From Lachnospiraceae bacterium KM106-2 (lineage in GTDB: Bacteria; Bacillota; Clostridia; Lachnospirales; Lachnospiraceae), in NCBI GenBank assembly GCA_009731425.1, contig AP018794.1:4327501-4391500 (forward strand): DNA of 64,000 nt, given 5' to 3'. This document shows, piece by piece, positions 51,745-61,700 of this stretch (position 1 is its first letter; each line of letters opens with the position of its first letter). The notes below the pieces were generated by a model that was not told the DNA's origin, made no database searches, and saw nothing but the letters and a program-made list of their open reading frames with translations. Position numbers and translations under genes: made by a program.

Positions 51745-53326
51745 GGAGAATTACAAGCTGCTGATTGCGGATGATGAATATTGGACGAGAGAGAAGTTTC
51801 GTAATATTATCAAATGGCAGGATTATGGGATCGAGTTTTTAGAGCCAGTAGAAAATGGGCAAGAAGTATTAGATGTGTTGGAAAGAGAACGAGTAGATAT
51901 TTTGATCACGGATATTAATATGCCGTTGGTCAATGGAGTGGAACTCATTTCACTGGTGAAGAAGAAGTATCCGGATGTGGTCATGTTTGTCGTGAGCGGA
52001 TATGATGATTTTGAATATGTTAAGAGTAGTTTAATATCAGGAGCGATCAATTATCTGTTAAAGCCGGTAAGCAAGATGGATCTTGTTAGCGCGATATCTA
52101 AGGCATTGGAGTGGATCAGCGTGCAGGAAAAAAATAAGATACAGACTCTTAAGATGTCATCCTTATTACAAGATCGTGAATATAGTATGCTAGTGGAGAA
52201 AAAGGAGATGTCATTTGCATCAAATATTAATCTAGATGAGTCGTTGGATCGTGCTGGATGCAGTTTGCTTTTGATCAAAATACATAACTTAAAAGAATTA
52301 ATGGAGAAGTATCAATATGATATGAATTTATTATCTTATTCTATAAAAAAGAAGATCAAAGAGTTAAATTGTCATAAGGATCTTCTTGTGTTTAACTATA
52401 TTTATCGATCCAATGAATTTATTTTGTTATCAGATTTAGATAATGCAGAATTGGATAAGATGGCTCTTAAAATTGAGAACTATTTTAGAGGTGAAACGAC
52501 ATCACCGATCACAATTACGATCAGTGAACATCTTTATTCCATTGAGAGTATTCATTCTGCCTACATTCAAAGTGTATCCTTGTTGATGTTGAGAAAATAT
52601 AAGAAGGAGAGCGTGATCATCTCGGATAAGAGGGTGAAGCAGAGTATCACCAATCAGACAGTTAATGCGCCGCTTACCAAGGAGGTAGAGGCACAATTAA
52701 AACTGTTATTAAAAGCTGGAAATAAAGATGCATTACAACGAATGGTATTTGATACGATCGGTATTCGAAAGTGTGAGAAGGAACAATGGAGCTATCTAGC
52801 AGTCCGACAGACGGTAAAGAGGATCTGCAATATCTTATCGGATCATATGATGGAAAAACAGCATTCAAAGGAGATCTTTGATCTGGCTGGCTTAGTAGAA
52901 GTCGCAGACAAAACAATTGAGCTTCTTGATAATCGCGAACTTTGTAATGTAATGGAAGAGATTTTAGTTCTTGTATCGGATTCCAAAAAGGAGAAGCTTT
53001 CTGGCAGTATGAAAGAAGTTGTTGGACAAGCGATCGGTTATATTGATTCGAACTATTTTGAATCTTTATCGTTGACATCGCTTGCGAAACAATTTGGAGT
53101 AGAAAGTTCCTATTTTTCTAAACTTTTTAGACAGGTAACCGGTGATAACCTGATGTCTTATATTGCAAAGAAGAGGATCGAGCGAGCAAAAGACTATATG
53201 CACAATGAGGATATGAATTTAGCGGAGATCGCATTTTCAGTGGGTTATGATGATTATACCTATTTCAATAAAGTATTTCGTAAAATGGAGGGAATCAGTC
53301 CAAAGACTTATCGAAGTCAGCTTTAA
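51737..53326 (+). CDS. YesN-type response regulator with AraC output
   Basis: A 529-residue regulator: receiver domain (LLIADDEYWTREK, phospho-acceptor Asp in DILITDINMP, LLKPVSK), a long middle region of about 270 residues, and a C-terminal AraC-type double helix-turn-helix (YFESLSLTSLAKQFGVESS, then AEIAFSVGYDDYTYFNKVF). It is paired with the kinase by overlap and very likely activates the sugar transport and glycosidase genes downstream. Confidence 0.92.
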   Translation: MYKENYKLLIADDEYWTREKFRNIIKWQDYGIEFLEPVENGQEVLDVLERERVDILITDINMPLVNGVELISLVKKKYPDVVMFVVSGYDDFEYVKSSLISGAINYLLKPVSKMDLVSAISKALEWISVQEKNKIQTLKMSSLLQDREYSMLVEKKEMSFASNINLDESLDRAGCSLLLIKIHNLKELMEKYQYDMNLLSYSIKKKIKELNCHKDLLVFNYIYRSNEFILLSDLDNAELDKMALKIENYFRGETTSPITITISEHLYSIESIHSAYIQSVSLLMLRKYKKESVIISDKRVKQSITNQTVNAPLTKEVEAQLKLLLKAGNKDALQRMVFDTIGIRKCEKEQWSYLAVRQTVKRICNILSDHMMEKQHSKEIFDLAGLVEVADKTIELLDNRELCNVMEEILVLVSDSKKEKLSGSMKEVVGQAIGYIDSNYFESLSLTSLAKQFGVESSYFSKLFRQVTGDNLMSYIAKKRIERAKDYMHNEDMNLAEIAFSVGYDDYTYFNKVFRKMEGISPKTYRSQL

Positions 53327-53332
53327 ATAAAT

Positions 53333-53370
53333 GCAGTTGTATTATTTCAAAATAGTACAACTGCTTTTTT
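53333..53370 (+). terminator. intrinsic terminator after response regulator
   Basis: GCAGTTGTA pairs with TACAACTGC, then T6. The transport operon therefore has its own promoter in 53371-53440. Confidence 0.85.
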
Positions 53371-53457
53371 CAATTTTGTCATATTTCCTCTTATGAATTT
53401 CGACTAGAATGAAAGTATCAAAAGGAACTAAATAATGTTTAAGGAGAGAGGTTGCTT

Positions 53458-54780
53458 ATGAAAAACAAGAAGTTATTATGTGTGGCTTTAACAACAGCGA
53501 TGATCGCATCATTACTTGGTGGGTGCAGTAATGGTAATAGTGAGAAGACGACAGGGAAAGCTACGAATCAGACAAAGAAAACAGAAGCTACAAAGAAAGC
53601 AGGAAGTGATGAGGAGGTTACCTTATCCGTACTGGCAGGTCAATCAACAACAGATGCTGGAATTGAGGATATGATCGATGAAGCGTTAGCGAAAAAGTAT
53701 CCGAATATCAAACTGGAGTGGGAATGTGTTGATTGGGGCAATGATTTCCAACCAAAGATGCAGCAGTACATGCAGTCAGGATTACCTGATATCATGATCG
53801 GTAAAGCGCAGGATGTCGCTACATATGCAAGTAAAGGGGTATTGGGACAGATCGATGATAAGTATAAAAACCGTGTGCTGGATGCGGCTAATACCAATGT
53901 AACGATAGATGGAAAGACTTATGGACTTGTCTATAACGCATTATATCAAGGTGTTTATTATAACAAGAAGATGTTTAAAGATAATGGTTGGGAGATTCCA
54001 AAGACAATGGATGATCTGCAGAAGATCATTAATGATTGTAAGAAGAAAGGAATCACTCCATTTGCAAGCCATATGGTAGATACTTGGTCCATTGGTAATG
54101 TCACGATGCAATTTGCAATGAACGATGTCTTTAATAAAGATCCTAAATGGGGCGATAAGTTCAGAAAGGGAGAGGAATCCTTCAGTAAGAGCAAAGCATT
54201 CCAGACGGCTTATAAATACAATGATCTGATCTATAAGAATACATTTAAAGATACGTTCTCAACCGAGCAGACAGATTGTGATGCTAAGATGGTACAAGGA
54301 AAAGCAGCAATGAAAGTATCTGGTTCTTGGTCAATTCAGAACTTCCTTGATATTGATGAGAATTTTGATTTTGGTATCTTCCCATTCCCTAACCAGACTG
54401 GTGATTCAAAATTGATCTTCGAGCCTAACATTACAATCATGACAAGCGCAAAGAGTGAGCATCAGGATGCAATTAATGCAGTATTAGATGTAATGACCAA
54501 TGACAAGAATCTGGCAGTGGAGATTTATGATTACACGAAGACCGCATCAATGTTAAAGGGGGTATCTCCAACATTTAAGAATCCAAGTCAGGAAGACATC
54601 GATAAATATGCTTCTGATAACAAGATCGTTGATGTTACATTAGGTAACAATCAGCTTGTATGGGGTGGTTTCCAAGAAGAGAATGCCAAAGATATCGCAT
54701 CTTGGTTACAAGGTGACAAGACATTTGAAGATGTTCTTAAGGCATCTGATAAACGTGTAAAATCAAGTAGCGCAAATTAG
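53458..54780 (+). CDS. sugar ABC transporter solute-binding lipoprotein
   Basis: A 440-residue family 1 extracellular binding protein. Signal peptide with lipobox LLGGC (Cys near residue 23), a Thr/Lys-rich linker, then the two-lobed domain (TDAGIEDMIDEALAKKYPNI, GKAAMKVSGSWSIQNF). It captures an oligosaccharide outside the cell and hands it to the two permeases encoded next. No ATPase gene is present, so a shared MsmK-type ATPase elsewhere is likely. AAGGAGAG is nine bases before ATG 53458. Confidence 0.92.
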   Translation: MKNKKLLCVALTTAMIASLLGGCSNGNSEKTTGKATNQTKKTEATKKAGSDEEVTLSVLAGQSTTDAGIEDMIDEALAKKYPNIKLEWECVDWGNDFQPKMQQYMQSGLPDIMIGKAQDVATYASKGVLGQIDDKYKNRVLDAANTNVTIDGKTYGLVYNALYQGVYYNKKMFKDNGWEIPKTMDDLQKIINDCKKKGITPFASHMVDTWSIGNVTMQFAMNDVFNKDPKWGDKFRKGEESFSKSKAFQTAYKYNDLIYKNTFKDTFSTEQTDCDAKMVQGKAAMKVSGSWSIQNFLDIDENFDFGIFPFPNQTGDSKLIFEPNITIMTSAKSEHQDAINAVLDVMTNDKNLAVEIYDYTKTASMLKGVSPTFKNPSQEDIDKYASDNKIVDVTLGNNQLVWGGFQEENAKDIASWLQGDKTFEDVLKASDKRVKSSSAN

Positions 54781-54799
54781 TAATTACGAGTAAGTGAAT

Positions 54800-54832
54800 A
54801 AAGGCTGTTACGTGATGTAGCAGCCTTTTCCT
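54800..54832 (+). terminator. hairpin between binding protein and permease genes
   Basis: AAGGCTGTTAC pairs with GTAGCAGCCTT, followed by TTCC. A partial terminator here would keep the binding protein in excess over the permeases. Confidence 0.65.
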
Positions 54833-54862
54833 ATAGAAAATAGGAATAAAGGGGGAAGGAAA

Positions 54863-55729
54863 ATGAAGGATAAAGTATTTCGTCAGTATGTATATCTGGT
54901 TTTACCAGGTTTGATTATATTTACGATCGGTTTGATCATTCCAATGTTGATGGCATTGAGATATTCTTTTACCAGTTGGGATGGAATGACCGCACATAAG
55001 GCATTTGTAGGTTTTAAAAATTATCTGGATCTATTTAAAAGTGAAGAGTTTCGTTCTGCATGGTGGTTTACGATTAAGTTTACTATTGGAAACACCATTA
55101 TCCAGAACGTGTTAGCATTGTTGTTTGCAATCGCATTAGATAGCGGAATTAAAGGACAGAAATTTTACCGTACCGCTTTCTTTGTACCATGTTTGATCAG
55201 TGCAGTCATCGTTGGTTTCGTATGGCTTCGGATGTTTTCTAATGTCCTTCCTGCTATCAATGATCTACTTGGTACGAAATTCAATTTCCTGCTTTTCGGA
55301 AGCGGAAAGACTGTTTTGTCAGGATTATTAATCGCAAATAACTGGCAGTGGATCGGTTATTGGATGTTGATCTATCTTGCGGGGTTGCAATCAGTACCTG
55401 CTGATCTATACGAGGCAGCTAAGGTAGATGGTGCAGGAGTCTTAAGGAGATTTTTCAATATTACAATTCCGATGTTAGCTCCTGCCATTACGATCTGTGT
55501 TGTTGGTATCACAACGGGTTCCTTAAAAGTTTACGACTTATTAGTATCTTCTACTAAGGGCGGTCCCGGAAGATCTTCTACTTCCATTATCTATGAGACC
55601 TATACCACAGCAATCAATGGACGTCAGTATGGATATGGTTCTGCGATGTCTGTAACATTAGTTGTAGTGTTATTGTTAGTGGCATTGATTCAGGTGAAAG
55701 GATTGAAGAGTAAGGAGGTGCAGGCTTAA
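54863..55729 (+). CDS. sugar ABC permease, MalF type
   Basis: A 288-residue permease with six membrane helices and the inner EAA loop YEAAKVDGAGVLRRFFNITIP (near residues 190-210), which docks the ATPase. GGGGGAAGG precedes ATG 54863. It ends with TAATG, overlapping the second permease start by one base. Confidence 0.93.
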   Translation: MKDKVFRQYVYLVLPGLIIFTIGLIIPMLMALRYSFTSWDGMTAHKAFVGFKNYLDLFKSEEFRSAWWFTIKFTIGNTIIQNVLALLFAIALDSGIKGQKFYRTAFFVPCLISAVIVGFVWLRMFSNVLPAINDLLGTKFNFLLFGSGKTVLSGLLIANNWQWIGYWMLIYLAGLQSVPADLYEAAKVDGAGVLRRFFNITIPMLAPAITICVVGITTGSLKVYDLLVSSTKGGPGRSSTSIIYETYTTAINGRQYGYGSAMSVTLVVVLLLVALIQVKGLKSKEVQA

Positions 55730-56595
55730 TGAGTATTCGCAGGAAAAACAAAGAAGAGGTTAATCATGAGCCATATACGAAGAAGACATTTCTAGTTCAG
55801 ATCTTGATGACGATCGTAGGTATTTTCTTCTTGGCACCAATCGTAATTATCATCAACTACTCCTTTAAGACAAAGAGAGAACTATATTTAAGCAGTCCTC
55901 TATCCTTGCCAAAAACATTGCAGTTAGATAATTACAAGAAAGCATTTGAAAAGTTAGATATGGTAACGACATTTTCAAATACCTTTATCTATACGGCCAT
56001 CAGTGTTGTAATACTCGCATTGCTTTGCGGAACAACGGCTTGGGCGATCGCTAGATGCAAACATAAATTCTTTAAGTTTTGTTATGTGTATTTTATCATC
56101 GGTATTTTGATCCCTTACCAAGCACTCTTTTTGCCAATCTATATGATCGGTTATAACTTAAATCTAACGAATACAAGATACGGCGTTATCTTCATGTATA
56201 TTGCGACCGGAATCTCGTTTGGTGTATTCTTGATGACAAGTTTTATGTCCACAGTGCCAGTGGAATTAGAAGAGGCAGCGAGAATCGATGGCTGCTCGAT
56301 CATCGGAACTTATTGGAAGATTGTTATGCCATTATTAAAACCGGCAATGGCTACCTTGGTCATTATGCAATCGTTTCAGATCTGGAATGATTACTTGCTT
56401 GCCAGCCTCTATGTTAGCAAAAAGGAATTGAAGACATTGACGGTAGCAATTCAGTCTTTATTCTCTGCTCAGTCCAGCGATTATACAACTGCTATGGCGG
56501 CAATTATTATCTCGGTATTGCCGATCGCTATTTTATTTATTAGTTTACAAAAATATTTTATCAAAGGTATGACAGTAGGCGCAGTGAAAGGATAA
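55729..56595 (+). CDS. sugar ABC permease, MalG type
   Basis: A 288-residue permease with six membrane helices and an EAA loop (LEEAARIDGCSIIGTYWKI). It completes the importer with the upstream permease. It is translationally coupled through TAATG and is followed after 10 bp by the alpha-galactosidase-like gene, so the imported sugar is probably that enzyme's substrate. Confidence 0.93.
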   Translation: MSIRRKNKEEVNHEPYTKKTFLVQILMTIVGIFFLAPIVIIINYSFKTKRELYLSSPLSLPKTLQLDNYKKAFEKLDMVTTFSNTFIYTAISVVILALLCGTTAWAIARCKHKFFKFCYVYFIIGILIPYQALFLPIYMIGYNLNLTNTRYGVIFMYIATGISFGVFLMTSFMSTVPVELEEAARIDGCSIIGTYWKIVMPLLKPAMATLVIMQSFQIWNDYLLASLYVSKKELKTLTVAIQSLFSAQSSDYTTAMAAIIISVLPIAILFISLQKYFIKGMTVGAVKG

Positions 56596-56605
56596 GGATG
56601 AGAGT

Positions 56606-58711
56606 ATGGTAAAGCAGCTAAATAGTTATGAGTTGGGTGATATGCAGGCGATCTATTTTCTTGATGAGCAGACAGATCAGGTTGAGTTAATGCTGTTGCC
56701 CCAAGGGATGGAGCCGTTAGATTGGAATGAGAAGAATCAAAACATCGATTCGCTGGTTCAGCTGAAATTAATCGGCGATCGTTATCCGGGTGGTTATGCT
56801 GGTGGAAACAGCATGAGACAAGGAGATTCTGTTACGGAACTGAAATTTGAGAAACAAGTAAGAACCATTGAAGAAAGAGAGATTCGGATTGTAACAAGGA
56901 TGCAGGATGAGCGTGGATATCAGGTCGAACATCATTTAGTCTGGACAAAAGGAAATCAAGCTTTGGAAAGCTATGTGTGCTTTTTTAATCAGAGTCAAAG
57001 CGAGGTCAGCTTAGAGATGCTCTCAAGCTTTTCCATCGGTGGCATTACACCACTAACGAAAGGAGACGCTCATGATACTTTGTTCGTACATCGGATGAGA
57101 AGTGTCTGGAGTATGGAAGGAAGATTGGTAACAGACTCCATAGAAGAGATGCAGCTAGAACCATCCTGGGGAGGGCATGCGGTCCGCGTTGAACGATTTG
57201 GTGAAAATGGTTCGATGCCGGTCAATCATTATTTCCCTTATGTGGTAGTAGAGGATGCCAAGAATCAAGTGTTCTGGGGAGCGCAATTAGCACATAATGC
57301 CTCCTGGCAAATGGAGTTATATCGAAAAGATGATGGCTTATCTGTATCTGGTGGATTGGCAGATCGAGAGTTTGGTCATTGGATAAAACAGATTCAGGCA
57401 GGTGAAAGATTTCAGACTCCGAAGGCAATTCTATCGGTTTGTCACGGTGGCGGAGTAGATGAGATTTCACAGCGTCTGACTTCGGTCTTGCAACCTGTGC
57501 TAGATCAAGGAGTAGAAAGTGAACAGAAGCTACCGGTTCTATTTAATGAGTATTGTACGACGTGGGGATGTCCTTCTCATGAAAATATCATTGGGATACT
57601 GGATAAGATTCGGAATAAAGGGTTTGAATATTTTGTAATTGATTGTGGATGGTACAAGGAAGCTGGCGTTCCGTGGGATGTATCTATGGGTGACTATCAA
57701 GTATCCAAGGAGTTGTTCCCAGATGGACTGAACGAAACGGTAAGTGCAATTAAAGATGCTGGGATGAAACCAGGTATCTGGTTTGAAATTGAGAATGTAG
57801 GTGAGGCGTCAAAAGCTTATCAAAGGGAAGAACATTTGTTAAAGAGAGATGGAGTTACTCTCACAACGACGATGCGCCGATTCTGGGATATGAGAGATCC
57901 ATGGGTCATCCAGTATCTAAGTGAACGAGTGATCGGAACATTAAAGAAGTATGGATTTGAGTACATAAAGATTGATGATAATGATACCATCGGCCTAGGA
58001 TGTGATGGAGCAGAGTCATTAGGAGAAGGATTACGACAGGAGATGGAGGCAGCAGTTTCTTTTATACGAAAGATGAAGGAAGAGATACCAAATCTGATTG
58101 TAGAAAATTGTGCTTCCGGTGGACACAGACTGGAACCAGGGATGATGTCACTCTGTTCCATGGCATCATTTTCCGATGCTCATGAGTGTGAAGAGATTCC
58201 GATCATTGCAGCTAATCTGCACCGAGTAATCCTACCAAGACAGAGTCAGATCTGGGCTGTTATCAGAAAGACGGATTCTTTAAAACGAATGGCCTATTCA
58301 ATCGCTAATACCTTTCTGGGGAGAATGTGTTTATCTGGCGATGTAATAGAACTAAAGGAAGAACAATGGGAGGTGATAGAAAACGGGATTGCATTCTATA
58401 AACGAATTGCACCGATCATCAAGTACGGATTTACAAAACGCTTTGGTCCAGAGATAACTAGTTATCGTCATCCGAAAGGATGGCAGGGGATTCTAAGAAG
58501 CGGAAGAAACAAAACAGGAGATGCCTATGCACTATTTCATGTATTTTATGGGGTGAGGGAAAAGGTACTAGAGATAGAACTGGATAAAGAATATGAGCTG
58601 CAAGAAGTATATTCGGATAGTGATGTCCAGGTAACGATAGAGGGCAACAAACTGCGTTACTTCCCAACAGAGGAAATGAAAGCAGTAGCCGTCTATTTAA
58701 AGAGTAGATAG
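56606..58711 (+). CDS. GH36-family alpha-galactosidase-like glycosidase
   Basis: A 701-residue cytoplasmic enzyme (no signal peptide). An N-terminal beta-sandwich (about 1-300) is followed by a TIM barrel with FVIDCGWYK, MKPGIWFEIE, and YIKIDDND, where Asp457 is the likely nucleophile. ENCASGGHRLEPGM is the GH36/GH27 C-S-G-G-type loop, and SFSDAHE (Asp524) likely the acid/base. A C-terminal beta domain ends the protein. It would release alpha-linked galactose or a related sugar from the imported oligosaccharide. It lacks the exact KWDMNR nucleophile signature of classic alpha-galactosidases, so the exact glycone is uncertain. Confidence 0.82.
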   Translation: MVKQLNSYELGDMQAIYFLDEQTDQVELMLLPQGMEPLDWNEKNQNIDSLVQLKLIGDRYPGGYAGGNSMRQGDSVTELKFEKQVRTIEEREIRIVTRMQDERGYQVEHHLVWTKGNQALESYVCFFNQSQSEVSLEMLSSFSIGGITPLTKGDAHDTLFVHRMRSVWSMEGRLVTDSIEEMQLEPSWGGHAVRVERFGENGSMPVNHYFPYVVVEDAKNQVFWGAQLAHNASWQMELYRKDDGLSVSGGLADREFGHWIKQIQAGERFQTPKAILSVCHGGGVDEISQRLTSVLQPVLDQGVESEQKLPVLFNEYCTTWGCPSHENIIGILDKIRNKGFEYFVIDCGWYKEAGVPWDVSMGDYQVSKELFPDGLNETVSAIKDAGMKPGIWFEIENVGEASKAYQREEHLLKRDGVTLTTTMRRFWDMRDPWVIQYLSERVIGTLKKYGFEYIKIDDNDTIGLGCDGAESLGEGLRQEMEAAVSFIRKMKEEIPNLIVENCASGGHRLEPGMMSLCSMASFSDAHECEEIPIIAANLHRVILPRQSQIWAVIRKTDSLKRMAYSIANTFLGRMCLSGDVIELKEEQWEVIENGIAFYKRIAPIIKYGFTKRFGPEITSYRHPKGWQGILRSGRNKTGDAYALFHVFYGVREKVLEIELDKEYELQEVYSDSDVQVTIEGNKLRYFPTEEMKAVAVYLKSR

Positions 58712-58746
58712 CAAAAATGATATGAGGTGTGGATGGAGGTCTATGT

Positions 58747-61700
58747 ATGCTAGGGAGAAAAAGATTTTTTCGTTTGATTGCATGCGGAGTGACAATGAGT
58801 TTATTACTGACATCTATTACAACAGGAGTGACAAGCAGGGCTGAGACTAAGGATAATGAGACGGCTACGGAGGTTAGCGTTCCAAGTCCTTATTATGAAT
58901 TTACATTTGATGATGGGATATCAGATGGATTGGTCACGAATACAGGAAGTAAAAGTGATGTGGCGAAAATCGGAGGAAAGGCAAAGGTAGAAAAGGATGG
59001 AACGAGAAATTCAGATGTCCTTAATCTGCCGGGAGGTAGTTTGAATGCAGGATATCTGACTTTGCCGGATAATATGTATGGTGATGTGACGGACAAAGGG
59101 TTTGCCTTTTCTTTTTGGATCGATGTAGATCCATCAGCAACTCACTATAATCGTATTTTCTCTTCCTCAACACAAGAATTGAACTCAAATGATGGAGATG
59201 GAGGGCGTTGGAATGCACCGGAATTTACATTTGTAGTAGGAGGAACGGATACAGCATCCAGTCGATATAACAGCTCGATCATGTTAAGTGATGGTTCCAG
59301 TCAAGCAAAGCTCATCTGGGATGAATCATTTAAAAAAGGGAGCTGGCAGCATGTTACCGTGAGTGTTACACCAGAATCTTATGACGTTTATCTCGATGGA
59401 AAGCAGATTGCGATGACAGATGCGAATTCAAATCTAAAGACCATTTTAGGAAAGTTATTTGCAGGAGAGTTAAAGAATTATAAATATAATGCGATCGGTC
59501 GGTCTATCTATACGACGGATAATGATATTAATGCAAAGATTGATGACTTTCGCTTCTTTAATTGTGCGCTATCCAAAAATCAAGCACAGGCTGCTTATGA
59601 GAGCTATAAGATCGATGAGACAGTCATGGATCAATTAGAAGCGAAGATCAAAGAGGTATCGGCACACAGTCCAAGCTTTTACACGGAAGAGAGTTATGAA
59701 GCATTAGCAGCAGCCATTACGACAGCGAAAACCGTATATGAGAATCCGGTAACGGAAGCAAATGTAAAGAATACGATTGACACCTTAATCAAATTGGAAG
59801 GTAAATTGGTTTTTTACGAAGGAATCAAAGAGGAAGTAGGAGTGAGCAATGTTCAATTAACGGATCTTCTGAAAAAAGCAGAACAGCTGATGGAGGAGAA
59901 TTATTCTTCGGATTCTAAAAAGGTGCTGAGTGAAGCTATCGATTCCTCAAAGGAAACGTTAAAAGAGGAAGAGCAGAAACAAGCGGATATCGATAAGGCA
60001 TTATTGGCATTGCAAAAAGCAATCAAAAACTTAAGTTATGGTTCCAGCTTGAAGTTTGATGTTACGAAGAATACAGGAGATATGCTTCATGGATCCACAG
60101 GCTTCCTTTATGGAGTCAGTGAGGTCAATGTACCATCCAATGATCTGTTATCTGCCATCCAGCCTAAGATCATGGTACAAAAGGCAGCAGATGGAATGCA
60201 GCATCCATCCGGAGATGCGTATCGGCTGACTTCGTATCTAAAAGATGCTGGGGTAAAGAATATACAAGTCTATTTACAGGATTATTTTCTTGAATGGCCT
60301 TATGATTATGATAGAAATGATCGAATTGGGGACTACAAGAAAAAAGTAGAGAAGATCGTAACAAAGATGACAGAAGGAAAGAGTGAATCAGAAAAGGCAA
60401 TCTATAGTTATGTTATCTTTAATGAGCCTGATCAGATCTGGTATGGAACCTCAGATAAGAATATTTCCACGATGTGTGATGATTGGCTGGTTATCTATCA
60501 TGCGATCAAGAAGATCGATCCAAAAGCCAAAATAGCCGGTCCTAATTTTGCAAGTTTTCGTGAGAGCCAGTATGAGAAGTTCTTCAACTTCTGTAAAGAG
60601 AATAACTGCCTTCCTGATTATATTACGTGGCATGAATTATCAAAGAGCAGCCTGACTAATTTTCAAGGTAATTATAATAAAATGAAGCAGATCATAGCAT
60701 CGGCTTATCAGGATTCGGATATCGATCCGATTGTATTTATCAATGAGACGGTGAATTTTCAAGATGTGGGTGCACCAGGACCTTTAGTAAATTGGATCTC
60801 CTTATTTGAAGAAAATAAAGTTTATTCATCGCTGCCTTATTGGGGGCTCGCTAATAGTATGAATGAGTTAGCAGCTGAGAGCAATCAGCCAAATGGTGCT
60901 TGGTGGGTTTACAAGTGGTATGCAGATATGCAAGGGTATACCATTGGCATGACCAAAGAGAATATTGAGAATCCTAGCAGTTATGGTTCTTTATATGGAT
61001 TGTCCAGTGTCGATGAAAAGAATCAGAGAATCGCTGTCTTATTCGGTGGACAAGCTGGTGATCAGACGATCCAAATGGAACAGATTAAGAAGTTGAAAAT
61101 GTTTCAGGATCAGAGTGCAGCACATGTGAAGATCTATTCGACTAAGTATACCGGACAACAAGGTATTGCAGATAGTACTCCGATCGTATTTGAAGGAAAT
61201 GTAGATTTTGTCAATGGCAAGTTACCGATCACCATTCAAAATGCAGCATTGATGGATGCTTATTATGCCATCATTACGCCACCAACGAAAGAAGCTTCGA
61301 TATCCGTTAAAGATTATGAAAAAGCAAATTGGACGAAAGAGTATGAAGCAGAGGATGCTACGCTGGTAGGAGAGGCAAAAGCATTCAAAAAGGAAGGCGG
61401 CAGTGATCTGGCACGCTCTAATCGAGCTGAGGTTGGCAATTTAAACTGTGAAAAAGACGGAATTGATTTTACTGTTGATGTTCCGAAAGATGGTAGCTAT
61501 CAGCTAGATGTATATTATTCTTCACAGGCATCTCAGGTAGACCCACTTACGTTACAATACGTAGCAAAAGGCGGACAAAACAGAGCAATCGGATCTATTT
61601 CAAAGCATAATCTATATGTAGATGGAACTCTGAAACAAGAGTTATGTTATGAGTCAACGGTAAAATGGGGGTACTACAAGAACAAGACGGTATCTCTGTC